Source: Hyaloperonospora brassicae
Taxonomy: Eukaryota > Oomycota > Peronosporomycetes > Peronosporales > Peronosporaceae
NCBI GenBank assembly: GCA_947650285.1
Contig: CANTFL010000470.1
Location: forward strand, 1 to 64,000
Length of the DNA stretch: 64,000 nucleotides
Direction of reading: 5' to 3'
Shown here piece by piece: positions 45,036 through 54,336 of the stretch; position 1 is the first letter of the stretch; each line of letters starts with the position of its first letter. A program made the translations under genes and the position numbers. The notes beneath the pieces were generated by a model that made no database searches, was not told the DNA's origin, and saw only the letters and a program-made list of their open reading frames with translations.

Positions 45036-46749
45036 CTACTTCAGCCAGGAATCAAGTGTGGCCTGAGTGGTGCTCGCACTACGGAGATCAGCTTGGACTT
45101 GGCGAAGGGTGCGGTGAGCTATACGATGGGACTCCTGAGAAAGGTCGAGAAGGGCGATGGATAGACTAAGGCTGGCAATCTTTTCAGCCTTCGAATGCTT
45201 TTCCACCTCCTCCTCCGCCTCAGCAGCACCTTCCTCCTCCCCATACGGATCCTCAACAAGCTTGATGATTTCGGCATCGGTAAGCTCCGCATGCGCCGTC
45301 TCCTCCTCCTCAGCCGGATTGAAAAGAGAAGCGATCGACATGGGATTGCGAAGCGGGAGCCTTTCCAGCGCCGAAACAAGATCATGTTTCACGCGCTGCT
45401 CCTCTACTGCAGCAGCTGTTTCCTCCTGCTGGGCCTGATGGCCAACAGTGCCGGCTTCGTTTTCACCCCCACCAGTCGGCAGAGCCGGACCGTCCATGAG
45501 TCCCGTATGACGGAAGCAGTTGGCGATTGTGGCACTGGAAATCTCGCTCCACGCAGCCAGCGACCAACGCATGGCCGTGAGCTGATCAACCTTGTAAAGG
45601 TTGGTTTCTCCGCGCTCGTCACGGTCCAAGGCATTCTGCAGATGCAGCCGGCGGTATTGCCTCTTGAATGCGGCAATGATCCCAGCATCCATGGGTTGGA
45701 CCTTTGAAGTCGTATTAGGAGGAAGAGCCTGGACCGTGATGTTGGTGAGTTCCAGGTCAGCAACAATGTGTGAAGGAGCGTTGTCCATGAGAAGCAGGAT
45801 TTTTCTATCCTTTGCTGTGGTCAACGCGTTAGTCAAACCTCATTTACTGTACCACAACGATGATGTTCAAGGCATGCTCCAAATTACCTTCATACTTTTG
45901 TCGACGTCTCCCAGCCATTCCTGGAAGAGTATGCCAGTCATCCAGGCTTTTTTGTTGTTGCGGTAGAGAAAGCCCAGTCGCTCAGCTGTCTTGCGCTCAA
46001 AACACCGCGGCTTTTTGGCGTGTCCAATGAAGAACGGCGGGAGTTTGTCGGATCCATCAGCGTTTGCCGTGAGAGCAACTGTGATGCGCGTCTAGAATAG
46101 TTGTTAGTGTCAGAGAAACGCAGGAAACCAAGATGAGAGCAATAATGTACCTTGTCTTTTTTAAACCCTTCGACCTCTTGCTGGGCAATCGTTCTGTCGG
46201 GCGTCATACTGTAGAACAACCCTGAACAGAAAGTGAGCCTTTGAGATGCTTCTGTACTGTACAATGAGTACAGTACTGTACTGTATTCTCAGACCTACCA
46301 GTATCTTCCATGTTGTACACGTCACGTGGAGTATAACCAGCAACCACGGCCTTGAGGTGTGGAAGACCCTCCTCTAGAGCGCCCATATCTGCTGAGCCAC
46401 TCTCGCCATGAATGCGGACAGCTCGCAGTTTGTGGCGCTGCTGGAATTTGTGGAGCCACCCATTCGAAAAGCGGATGTTTTCCTCCGTGACGCCCATTGA
46501 TCCCGCAAAAGTCTGAGCCTTGGCCCGTATGAGATCTCCAGTGAGAGCGACCCCACGGTGCTGGCACTGCAAGACCCAGAAGGCGACGGCCTCCTCCACA
46601 GCTGGGTGCTGGACAGTCCGAGGACGCTTAGCGCTGAGGTTAGTGGTGTCCATTGCCTCAAGCTCCTTCCTTTTTTTGATGATTTTGCTGATCACTGCCT
46701 GGGAAAGTGCCTTCTGGAGGTCAAAGGCGTCCTTTGTCCAAGCCGCCAG
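45036..46749 (-). pseudogene. Pogo/Tigger-like transposase, downstream part
   Basis: Four minus-strand exons are visible: 46749-46299 (DNA-binding domain, with KRPRTVQHPAVEEAVAFWVL and NIRFSNGWLHKFQQRHKL, then VYNMEDTG), 46221-46151, 46091-45888 (ITVALTANADGSDKLPPFFIG, AKKPRCF) and about 45809-45036 (ILLLMDNAPSHI, LPPNTTSKVQPMDAGIIAAFKRQYR, then a helical acidic tail). Introns are 57-78 bp with GT-AG ends. The DDE_1 catalytic Asp positions are present (MEDTG and MDNAPSH) and no stop is seen, so before the gypsy insertion it could have been active. The first 30 residues are at 54725-54813 on the far side of the retroelement. Confidence 0.85.
46745..46749 (+). repeat. Target-site duplication GCCAG, left
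   Basis: GCCAG at 46745-46749 immediately before the 5' LTR equals GCCAG at 54725-54729 immediately after the 3' LTR. Five bases is the normal Ty3/gypsy duplication length. Confidence 0.9.
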
Positions 46750-47137
46750 CGTAACGGGGCAGCCCGTTACATGATATTGTCACTTAAGGAAAGTGACAAT
46801 AAAGAATATAAGATGGATATTCTTTAAACAATATCACCAAAGTGGTGATATTGAAGGGTCGACCAAAGGGTCTGTTCATTGGTTGATATCGTGATGATAT
46901 CAACCCACCAATCGCCGCAAGACGCGCGCAATGAGTGGTGACGAGACGTCACCATACATGCAGTTATATTAGTATAATTGAATTAAGTCAAACGAAGAGA
47001 CAGTAGTTTAAAGACTTAATTTATTAATATAACAGTTCTACTTTTACCCTACCTACGCTTCCTCGCTCGCCACGTGTACGTCCGTCGGGGCACCCAAATC
47101 CCTTGCGTTAAGTTACGCAAGGGTGTGCCCCGTTACA
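46750..47137 (+). repeat. 5' LTR
   Basis: 388 bp, starting CGTAACGGGG (the canonical T is mutated) and ending CCCCGTTACA. It contains nested inverted repeats, including both ends (GGGGCAC...GTGCCCC around CCTTGCGT...ACGCAAGG). Confidence 0.95.
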
Positions 47138-47139
47138 CC

Positions 47140-47158
47140 TGGTAGCACTTTGTAGTCC
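47140..47158 (+). promoter_or_regulatory. Primer-binding site candidate
   Basis: TGGTAGCACTTTGTAGTCC begins two bases after the 5' LTR. The leading TGG would pair with the CCA end of a tRNA. I cannot name the tRNA from this sequence alone. Confidence 0.5.
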
Positions 47159-47181
47159 TTCCAAGGACCACATCATCCAAC

Positions 47182-48336
47182 ATGAACATGTTGGATGAAG
47201 AAGACACCTTTCACGCCACGCGTGAAGGGTTTACCCATTTGAGTGACATCGAATGGGGTGCGGTAGAACGAATGAGTTCTACCGTAGGCGAACTCGTCGT
47301 CAGCACCATGTTGGAGTCTCTAGACAGAGACCAACAACATGCTGCTATCGCCAAGTTCATTCACAATGAACTTGCTCTCGAGAGGGAGAAAGTAGCCTTG
47401 CTTCACCAGCAAGGCTCTCAACAGGCCGAGCAGTTGAGAGAACTCGGTGCTCAACAGACGGAGCTGTTGAGACAGCAGCAATTCCATGCTGCTGTGGGCG
47501 GGACGGCGCATGCGCGTCGTCCCGAAGTGATGAAAGTCGACATCTCCAAGTACAGTGGAGTCCCGGAGGACTCCCTGTTACTATGGTTTGTCGAACTCGA
47601 CAGAGCCCTAAGGGCTCGTCGCGTCGAAGATGAGCAAATGAAACTCACATTTGCTCAGACCCACTTGGCAGGGCGTGCCAAAACTTGGTCCCTGGGACTC
47701 GAGAGTAGCGACCCAAATGTGTTTAGGTCGCTAGATGACTTCAAGTCCCGGCTCAGACAAACGTTTGAGCCGCCACGTGCTGAGTTCAGGGCTCGTTCAG
47801 AGCTCCTGAAACTCAAGCAGGGTAAGCGTGATGTGCACGCTTACGCACAACATATACGACTCCTTGCGAGTAGTATAACTGCCAACCCAGTTCATGAACA
47901 CACGTTGATTACGGTGTTCATGCAAGGGCTCGCAGAAGGGCCCGTCAGGAGCCACCTGTTCCGCCTTGAGCTGAATACGCTTGAAGAAGCGATATCAGCC
48001 GCGGAACAGGAAGACTTTAGCATGAGACAGGCTCATGCTAGCTCAAACTCTTACCGTCCACCGAGACGACAAGAGATCGGAGGTCCAGAACCAATGGACC
48101 TCTGTTATGTTGAGAGCGAGAGACCTCGCTCTACAAGCAACAAGCGATTGCAGAGGTGCAATCGCTGTCAGAAGTTAGGGCACTACGCATACGAGTGTAG
48201 TGCTCCGCGCCCAGTACCAAACAGTACTGAGCGAAATGGACGACCATTCGCCAGAAAGGGCAATGGGCGTGGGTCCAGCGCTGTTGCGAAGCCGCAACAG
48301 CGAGACGGGCCATCAAAAAATGGTCGGGGTCAGTAG
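47182..48336 (+). CDS. gag: Gag protein of the Ty3/gypsy element
   Basis: The 384-residue protein begins at ATG 47182, 45 bp after the LTR. It has a coiled-coil-like region (about residues 50-105, LEREKVALLHQQGSQQAEQL), a retrotransposon gag core (about 120-290, with FAQTHLAGRAKTWSLGL, LRQTFEPP, VFMQGLAEGPVRSHLF) and a CCHC zinc knuckle CNRCQKLGHYAYEC (about 327-340) for RNA binding. It ends at TAG 48334, after which the protease frame is one base back. A slippery-like A AAA AAT lies at 48315-48321. The domain order and length suit gypsy gag. Confidence 0.92.
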   Translation: MNMLDEEDTFHATREGFTHLSDIEWGAVERMSSTVGELVVSTMLESLDRDQQHAAIAKFIHNELALEREKVALLHQQGSQQAEQLRELGAQQTELLRQQQFHAAVGGTAHARRPEVMKVDISKYSGVPEDSLLLWFVELDRALRARRVEDEQMKLTFAQTHLAGRAKTWSLGLESSDPNVFRSLDDFKSRLRQTFEPPRAEFRARSELLKLKQGKRDVHAYAQHIRLLASSITANPVHEHTLITVFMQGLAEGPVRSHLFRLELNTLEEAISAAEQEDFSMRQAHASSNSYRPPRRQEIGGPEPMDLCYVESERPRSTSNKRLQRCNRCQKLGHYAYECSAPRPVPNSTERNGRPFARKGNGRGSSAVAKPQQRDGPSKNGRGQ

Positions 48337-48360
48337 GGGCGGAGCGCCCTACTGATCCAG
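48315..48360 (+). promoter_or_regulatory. Candidate -1 ribosomal frameshift signal between gag and protease
   Basis: In the gag frame the codons TCA AAA AAT contain the heptamer A AAA AAT. About eight bases downstream a perfect 9-bp stem TCAGTAGGG / CCCTACTGA spans the gag stop codon, and the protease frame is open in the -1 frame. This is the layout of a programmed frameshift. However, such stems occur throughout this element, and a missing A in the A-run would produce the same picture. Confidence 0.45.
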
Positions 48361-48635
48361 CAACCTCAAGAGAATTTGCAAACCTCTTGACGAAAGTTGC
48401 TCCAGATACACAATCATTGTGTGTCTCTGCACCTGGTGATGACGTTTCGCTCATCACCTTGAAGTTGGAAGCGACAAATGACTTGTCGCTTCGTGCCCTA
48501 GTAGACTGTGGGGCGTCGAACAACTTTGTTCGTCGCCAGTCACTAGAGGGTCGTAGGCTCAAGTTCGTTGAGCGCGACATTCCCCCTCACAAGGATGACG
48601 GTGCGCCTTGCAACAGGCGCATCGATAACCGTTGA
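48341..48635 (+). CDS. Aspartic protease N-terminal part
   Basis: This frame, -1 to gag, is open through the gag end and reads GAERPTDPATSREFANLLTK, then LRALVDCGASNNFVRR, where DCGA is the catalytic D-x-G-A of retroviral-type aspartic proteases. After LKFVERDIP it runs out of frame at a CCCCC run (48580-48584); the homologous continuation (LTRMTVRLATGASI) is in the frame of 48568-52251. One extra C, or a +1 shift, would account for it. Confidence 0.75.
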
Positions 48636-51600
48636 GAAACGTGTAGTAGGAATCCACTACACGTTAGAGGGCGAGCAGTACGATGATGATTTCATCGTAC
48701 TAGATCTGGATGACAAATTTGATGTCATCCTGGGATTACCTTGGCTCAGAAAATACGAGCCAAGGGTGAGCTGGCAGCATCGATCCGTGAAGATGCCTGC
48801 TGCTTGTTCATCAGATGGCCATCTGATGAACATCTTGGAGCGTCCACAAGCGTGTGGATGTTCTGCGAGTGAGTGCGATGGCCTCACTTGCGGTACGGTC
48901 GTTAGCACGACTGCACAAGGTCACAGTGTAGTTGATCACTACACTGTGGAGCAAGCTCCCGGCGGCTGTACAGAAGTACAGGCTGCGCCGAAGGTCCACC
49001 ACTCGAATAAGTCGAGTGGACCGGGACATGGATGCATGCCTAGCGGGCAGCATCTTAGAAGAAAGAAATCTGTTGCCCCCAAGGGGCAACATGAAAATCC
49101 TAGGTCGACTGGAGAGTCGACCGTAGAGGATCGGTTCCTGACTGTGGTTGCACAGCCACAGTCGGAAGACGTCGAGGGAATAAGTCCCCACGTACTTGAG
49201 GAAGGAGTTCCTCAAGAGTTGCTTGCTGAGGGATCAGGCCCTCAGCAACCTGTGGAAGCAAGATCCCAGGAAGAAACCGAGACGTTGAACGTCTTGGTTA
49301 ATGACGGATCAAGCGTAGGCGCTTATACGCTTGATCTGATTGTGCCTCCGAAGTTGACTTCGGAGATAACTCAGTTGCCAACGCTAGAACCGAAACGGTT
49401 CTTGCGTGATCTGCGTAGTGGCAAAGTCAAGCAGATCTGCGTACTCGTCACAGAGGACGAGTATGTGACCGACATTCGGTCGGCAACAGTATTTGCTGAG
49501 AACGAACGGGTTCTCAGCAGCTCATCGATGGACGAAAGTGTCCTCGATGAGAAGACTCGGATTGAGCGATACGCGTCCCAATCCTGGGAGTCACTTCAGG
49601 CAAATCCTTTGTATAAGGATTTGATCGAATTCAGGGATGTGTTCCCTGAATCCGTACCTTGCGAGTTGCCTAAGGACAAAGGCACTCGACACGAGATCGA
49701 GCTCAAACCGGGCTCGAAATACTGTGTCATGAAGCAGTGGCCACTGCCTCGTGAACAAGTGATAGCGATCGACAAGTTCTTTGCCGATCGCTTAGCAGCA
49801 GGCCATGTGAGGGAATCAACATCCCCTCACAGCTCTCCGACCTTCTGTGTGCGAAAGGCCACAGGAGGGTGGCGGATAGTGCACGCATTCAACAAGTTGA
49901 ATGCTGCAACGGTACCGGCTCAGACGCCGATACCGAGGAAGGACGTAATCATAGATGGTATGTCAAAGAGTACCATCTTTTCGTCCATGGATCTGATGGA
50001 TGGATTCTATCAGATCCTGATGCGTGAACGGGACGTCCCGTTCACAGCAGTGAGTACCCCCAGCGGGATGCTGTGGGAGTGGCTAGTGATGCCACAGGGG
50101 CTGAGTAATGCCCCTGCAACATTCAACAGATGTGTAACAAATCTGTTGAGACCGGTGCGAGACTTCGCACCGAGTTACTTCGACGATGTGTTCGTCCATA
50201 GCCGGGCTATGGACGGGAAGACGGACGTTGAAGTTCACAGAACTCACGTTCGTCAGGTTCTTCAACTTATGCGCAAGCATAAGTTGTACGCCAACCTCAA
50301 GAAGTGTATATTCGCGGCTAGCGAAATACCACTTCTTGGGTGCATCGTGGGGAAACACGGCGTACGCCCTGATCCCGAAAAGATCAAGGCGATCACCGAC
50401 TGGCCAGTGCCAGTCGATGTCAAGGGACTTCGAAAGTTCCTTGGTCTTGCGGCGTACTTGCACAAGTACTCGCGCAACTACGCCGAGATGACGGTACATC
50501 TTTCTTGCTTGCTCAAGAAAAATGTCAAGTGGTCATGGAACGCTGAGTGCCAGCGTTCCTTTGAAGGTATCAAGCAAAGCTTGATGCAATCGCCGATCTT
50601 GGCGATTGCAGATCAGGACAGACCATTTCATGTGGTCTGTGACGCCAGCGATTTCGCAATCGGCTGTGCGTTAATGCAGTTCGATGCAGATGGCGCGGAG
50701 CGCGTCATCTGTTATCAATCGCGTCAGCTGCAAGCAGCTGAGCGTAATTACCCAGTGCATGACAAGGAACTCCTTGCCATGAAATACGCACTGGCTAAAT
50801 TTCGCGTCTATCTCTTGGGAGATAGACCGTTTGTTGTCTACACGGACCATGCGTCATTACGCACGGCCGTAAACAGCCCACACCTCTCGCAAAGAATGGC
50901 GAGGTGGCTGTCTTTCTTCGCGGAGTATAACTTCTCCGTGGAGTATAAACCGGGACGACTCAATGTCGTCGCGGATGCTCTTTCGCGCCGGCCCGATTTC
51001 GAGCCGGACGCGCAATCCAACAGTGAGGACAAGCCCACTGTTGCGACACTGTCAGTCAGTGTCCCGTCGTCAAGTTTACTTGACGACGTACGAAAGGCAT
51101 ACGCGGAAGATAAGGATCTTCTGCGATTGATGGATCATCTGGTGAATCCATCCAGTAAATCCATGAGGGATTTACCGGCTTTGTACCGATCCTCATCGGA
51201 TCGGTATAGTACACGCAACGGATTGCTGTACTATACAGCTGTTGCCGACGACACGCCTCGTGTCGTCGTACCCGCTCATCATGATTTGCGATTGCGCATC
51301 ATGTATGAGTGTCACGATGCCCCAACAAGCGGCCATCGTGGTAGAGAAAAGACTTACCTCACGGTAAGTCGCGACTTTTACTGGCCCCGCCAGTATCAGT
51401 TTGTTCGCAAGTACATCCGTGCTTGCGAAGTATGTCAACGGGTGAAGCCTAGTCCTTCATCCCGTGCGCCATTGCAGCCTCTGCCTGTTCCGACAGAGTG
51501 CTGGCAGTCCGTTTCAATGGACTTCGTCTTCGGGTTTCCCGAAGACGCTCACAAGAATAATGGTATTCTTGTGTTTGTGGACCGATTCAGCAAGATGGTC

Positions 51601-52251
51601 CATCTTGCTGCTGTCCCTGAGTCAATCAAGGCTCAAGGTTGTGCTCGTGTCTTTCTAGACACGGTCTTTAGACTCCACGGGTTACCCCGTGAACTCGTAT
51701 CCGACCGTGACCCTCGGTTCACGGCGGAATTTTGGCAAACCGTGTTCCGTACTCTCGGAACACGATTGAAGATGTCCACTTCTGACCATCCAGAAACAGA
51801 TGGTCAGACGGAACGTGCGAACCGTGTCCTCGAAGAGATTCTTCGAGGATATGTCCACTCGTTTCCGAGTTGGAGCGAATTCCTACCCATGGTGGAATTC
51901 GCCATCAATAATTCGGTGCATGCTTCAACACAGCACACACCGTTTTACGTGAATGGCCTACGCCATCCACGTGTGCCCACCCTTCTAGAGTGTGACTCTT
52001 GGATAAGGGGGGAGGGACTCGCTCGAGCAAAAACCGTTTTGGCTCTTGCTCATCACGTGTCGACGCAAACGTCGTCACGTATGATGCCGATGTCGATCAA
52101 GTCGACATCGATGAAGAAGATCATCTCAATAATAGCGAAGACGCTATTATTGATTCGGATGATGATGACGATGCTGGTATATTCAGCATCGCCAACGATT
52201 ATGCCAGCGAGGAAGAAGACAACCTCGCTGAAGAAGAGAGCAATCTCTTAG
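48568..52251 (+). CDS. pol: Pol polyprotein: protease end, RT, RNase H, integrase
   Basis: The 1227-residue frame holds the protease C-terminus (VILGLPWLRKYEP), a variable linker, RT (PAQTPIPRKDVI, SSMDLMDGFYQ, QGLSNAPATFNR and catalytic YFDD at residues about 537-540), RNase H (CDASDFAIGCAL at about 691 and YTDHASLRT) and integrase. The integrase has an HHCC zinc domain (H916...CEVCQR), then D985 (SMDFVFGFP), D1046 (SDRDPRF) and E1082 (TDGQTERANR), a D-D-35-E spacing. After FYVNGLRHPRVPTLL the true frame is lost at a GGGGGG run (52008-52013); the listed end is out-of-frame tail. It begins at TTG, so the start is nominal: it is read by shift from the protease frame. Confidence 0.92.
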   Translation: MSATFPLTRMTVRLATGASITVEKRVVGIHYTLEGEQYDDDFIVLDLDDKFDVILGLPWLRKYEPRVSWQHRSVKMPAACSSDGHLMNILERPQACGCSASECDGLTCGTVVSTTAQGHSVVDHYTVEQAPGGCTEVQAAPKVHHSNKSSGPGHGCMPSGQHLRRKKSVAPKGQHENPRSTGESTVEDRFLTVVAQPQSEDVEGISPHVLEEGVPQELLAEGSGPQQPVEARSQEETETLNVLVNDGSSVGAYTLDLIVPPKLTSEITQLPTLEPKRFLRDLRSGKVKQICVLVTEDEYVTDIRSATVFAENERVLSSSSMDESVLDEKTRIERYASQSWESLQANPLYKDLIEFRDVFPESVPCELPKDKGTRHEIELKPGSKYCVMKQWPLPREQVIAIDKFFADRLAAGHVRESTSPHSSPTFCVRKATGGWRIVHAFNKLNAATVPAQTPIPRKDVIIDGMSKSTIFSSMDLMDGFYQILMRERDVPFTAVSTPSGMLWEWLVMPQGLSNAPATFNRCVTNLLRPVRDFAPSYFDDVFVHSRAMDGKTDVEVHRTHVRQVLQLMRKHKLYANLKKCIFAASEIPLLGCIVGKHGVRPDPEKIKAITDWPVPVDVKGLRKFLGLAAYLHKYSRNYAEMTVHLSCLLKKNVKWSWNAECQRSFEGIKQSLMQSPILAIADQDRPFHVVCDASDFAIGCALMQFDADGAERVICYQSRQLQAAERNYPVHDKELLAMKYALAKFRVYLLGDRPFVVYTDHASLRTAVNSPHLSQRMARWLSFFAEYNFSVEYKPGRLNVVADALSRRPDFEPDAQSNSEDKPTVATLSVSVPSSSLLDDVRKAYAEDKDLLRLMDHLVNPSSKSMRDLPALYRSSSDRYSTRNGLLYYTAVADDTPRVVVPAHHDLRLRIMYECHDAPTSGHRGREKTYLTVSRDFYWPRQYQFVRKYIRACEVCQRVKPSPSSRAPLQPLPVPTECWQSVSMDFVFGFPEDAHKNNGILVFVDRFSKMVHLAAVPESIKAQGCARVFLDTVFRLHGLPRELVSDRDPRFTAEFWQTVFRTLGTRLKMSTSDHPETDGQTERANRVLEEILRGYVHSFPSWSEFLPMVEFAINNSVHASTQHTPFYVNGLRHPRVPTLLECDSWIRGEGLARAKTVLALAHHVSTQTSSRMMPMSIKSTSMKKIISIIAKTLLLIRMMMTMLVYSASPTIMPARKKTTSLKKRAIS

Positions 52252-52660
52252 CAGTGCGCACGAAGCGCACTGCTAGACAAAACAAAGAGTCAGCAGAGAA
52301 CTTCCTGCTGACTCGAGAAGCGGTAGTCCGTTTCGTTCAGGACTCCATCGCAAATGCGGTGGACCGTCAGAAACGGAACGCAGACAAGAATGGAAGAGCA
52401 AATGTTCTTTCATTTAAGGTTAACGACCTAGTACTACTGTCAACGGTAAACCTACCTGGACATGCAGTCACTAGTGTCGGCAGTAGTAAACTACTGCCGA
52501 AATACATTGGGCCATTTCGAGTGTTGCATCGCAAGGGCAATGCATACACACTCGAATTGCCACGTAGGATGCGCACGCATCCTACGTTTTACGTGGGGAG
52601 GCTTAGGTCGTACTGTCAATACGAGCCTTCTTCTTCCGATGAAGATAGCCCCCACGTTCA
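52008..52660 (+). CDS. Integrase C-terminal region in a shifted frame
   Basis: From the G-run onward the frame of 51999-53048 continues the polyprotein: GGGTRSSKNRFGS, an acidic stretch with DSDDDDDAG, EAVVRFVQDSIANAVDRQKRNADKNGR, then LPKYIGPFRVLHRKGNAYTLELP and RTHPTFYVGRLRSY, the conserved gypsy integrase C-terminal GPF/Y-like module. The remainder up to 53048 is probably not coding on this strand, because the chromodomain is in yet another frame. Confidence 0.8.
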
Positions 52661-52742
52661 AGAACATCCATCAAGTTCTTGCGTTCGCGCTCCAGACGAT
52701 CCGTCTGGTCGCGCAGATATGATATCTCGGTATTCAACCGAG

Positions 52743-54206
52743 TTATCTCTCCGCGAGCTGTCGCCAGCTCGCCGAAAAGGAGCGGACATCCCGCTCGACC
52801 TGAAGCTGCGCCGTGGCATAATCGGCGCGATCCCTCGCCCGATCAGCCTCGTGACCCTTGCGGTTCTTCCGCACGGTGTCGGTCAAAGCGTAGCGTCGGT
52901 CGCGCTCGCGCTTCAAGTCATCGCGCAATTCATCGATTGCGCGATCCATCTCGTAAGGGTCGAGATGGTGGGCCTGGGGTTCTGGAGGAGGTCTTTCCTC
53001 CTCCACCACATCCTTTGGTGGATGCTCACGGTGATCAACGCTTTCTAGTGGAGCGTATCTTGAATCACCGTGACGATTCAGGATCAAGGACGAGCTACCT
53101 CGTCCAGTGGCGGGGGTATCCACCCTCTTGGAACAGCTGGGAGCCCCGCTCTCAGCTGTTGATGGATGTTGAAGGTCTCGTCCGCCAGTATGACGAGACC
53201 CATCCGATGAGTCCTGTGGCCCATCGGTAAACACGCGCCCTAGGCGCTTGTAGACGGATTGCAAGTTTGCAATCGCGTCACGCATCTCGTCCGAGAGATG
53301 TGCCCTTCCCCAGGGCGAATTTAGGGAGTACACATCCCTATGTGCACGCTGCGAGTTGTCAACACAACTCGCACAAGGGTCTCCCCATGTGAGGCAAGGA
53401 ATGCCTGCCTCACTCGATAAACAATGCAACCGGTACCTAGCACCGGTTGGCGTTCGCCGTTCGAACCTGAGGCGTGTTGCCTCAAGTTTCTTGAGCCACC
53501 CTTCTCGTCCAAAATTCTTTACGTTTTGGACGAACGCGTTCCACGCAGCCAAAAGCGATGTTTTGTCACGCTTTTGGTTGCTATTGTACCATCGATGTCT
53601 AAGGAAGACATCGAGATAAAAGTCTTCTTCAGCGCGAAAGTTCTTCGCGCTGGGATCCAAGCCGTGAAGCTCAGTCGCATCGAATAAGGGTATTCGATGG
53701 TGTTGGCCTGTCTCGTGAGACAGGCTATTGATGAGTTGTTCGGGCAAACGCCACGGCTTCAACTCATCACGCTTCACAGTGGTACCCTTGTCGGTACCAC
53801 GGCTCCCAGATTGACGACGGCTCGCGCCATCGTCATCACGCTCGTGCGAAGACGCACGAGCCGGCGGTGGTGAAGAATAGAACTCACCACCCAGATCATC
53901 GTCATCACTGCCGAACAGACTGTGATGCGAATCACGAGTCCGTTCGTTCGGCAGTGGCCTTGGCGAATACTGAGGCGTCGCCGGTGAGCGAGACGCCTCT
54001 GGAGCATTGCCCGAGTCAGACACGTCTGACTCGCCAGAGTAGATGACCTCCACATCGGGGTCATCGTGCGCACGCGGCGTGATACCGCGTGCACCTGCAG
54101 CACCTGTTGCTGCAGGCGAAGAAGGGGCGGCAGACGACGAAGCGTCTGCCGCAGAGGCTTGCACAGCACCAGGCTGTGTGGGTCTTGAGTCACCTCGCAT
54201 AGACAT
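52743..54206 (-). CDS. Antisense ORF between pol and 3' LTR
   Basis: A 487-residue frame opens at ATG 54206 on the strand opposite to gag-pol, 130 bp inside the 3' LTR, and ends opposite the tail of pol. It has a low-complexity Ala/Ser/Pro-rich and acidic N-terminus ([20 protein letters not shown]), a more conserved-looking middle (about residues 150-290: [56 protein letters not shown]) and a highly charged coiled-coil-like C-terminus ([19 protein letters not shown]). I do not recognise the family. Antisense ORFs in this position are known from some plant Tat-lineage gypsy elements, and both old elements here have one. About 270 bp is also coding for the chromodomain on the other strand. Confidence 0.65.
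   Translation of the reverse strand: MSMRGDSRPTQPGAVQASAADASSSAAPSSPAATGAAGARGITPRAHDDPDVEVIYSGESDVSDSGNAPEASRSPATPQYSPRPLPNERTRDSHHSLFGSDDDDLGGEFYSSPPPARASSHERDDDGASRRQSGSRGTDKGTTVKRDELKPWRLPEQLINSLSHETGQHHRIPLFDATELHGLDPSAKNFRAEEDFYLDVFLRHRWYNSNQKRDKTSLLAAWNAFVQNVKNFGREGWLKKLEATRLRFERRTPTGARYRLHCLSSEAGIPCLTWGDPCASCVDNSQRAHRDVYSLNSPWGRAHLSDEMRDAIANLQSVYKRLGRVFTDGPQDSSDGSRHTGGRDLQHPSTAESGAPSCSKRVDTPATGRGSSSLILNRHGDSRYAPLESVDHREHPPKDVVEEERPPPEPQAHHLDPYEMDRAIDELRDDLKRERDRRYALTDTVRKNRKGHEADRARDRADYATAQLQVERDVRSFSASWRQLAER
52960..53230 (+). CDS. Chromodomain at the end of pol
   Basis: In the third frame the sequence reads [46 protein letters not shown] and [10 protein letters not shown], a chromodomain with the usual aromatic and WEP motifs, ending in TAA at 53230. 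Chromodomains on gypsy integrases (chromoviruses) guide insertion to particular chromatin marks. A frame change is needed between about 52660 and 52960. The whole domain is also spanned by the antisense ORF. Confidence 0.85.
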
Positions 54207-54324
54207 GTTAACTATGCGAGGTCAAGCGGAAAGTGAGTGGAACGGACCAAACAAGTGCTCCCTGTCCCAATGATGGCCAACGGGTGGCCTCCATATTTCG
54301 ATAGTCACACGGTGACTATCAGTT

Positions 54325-54336
54325 AAGGGGGGGTGA
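54325..54336 (+). promoter_or_regulatory. Polypurine tract
   Basis: AAGGGGGGG followed by TGA lies directly before the 3' LTR at 54337, the expected site of plus-strand priming. Confidence 0.75.
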
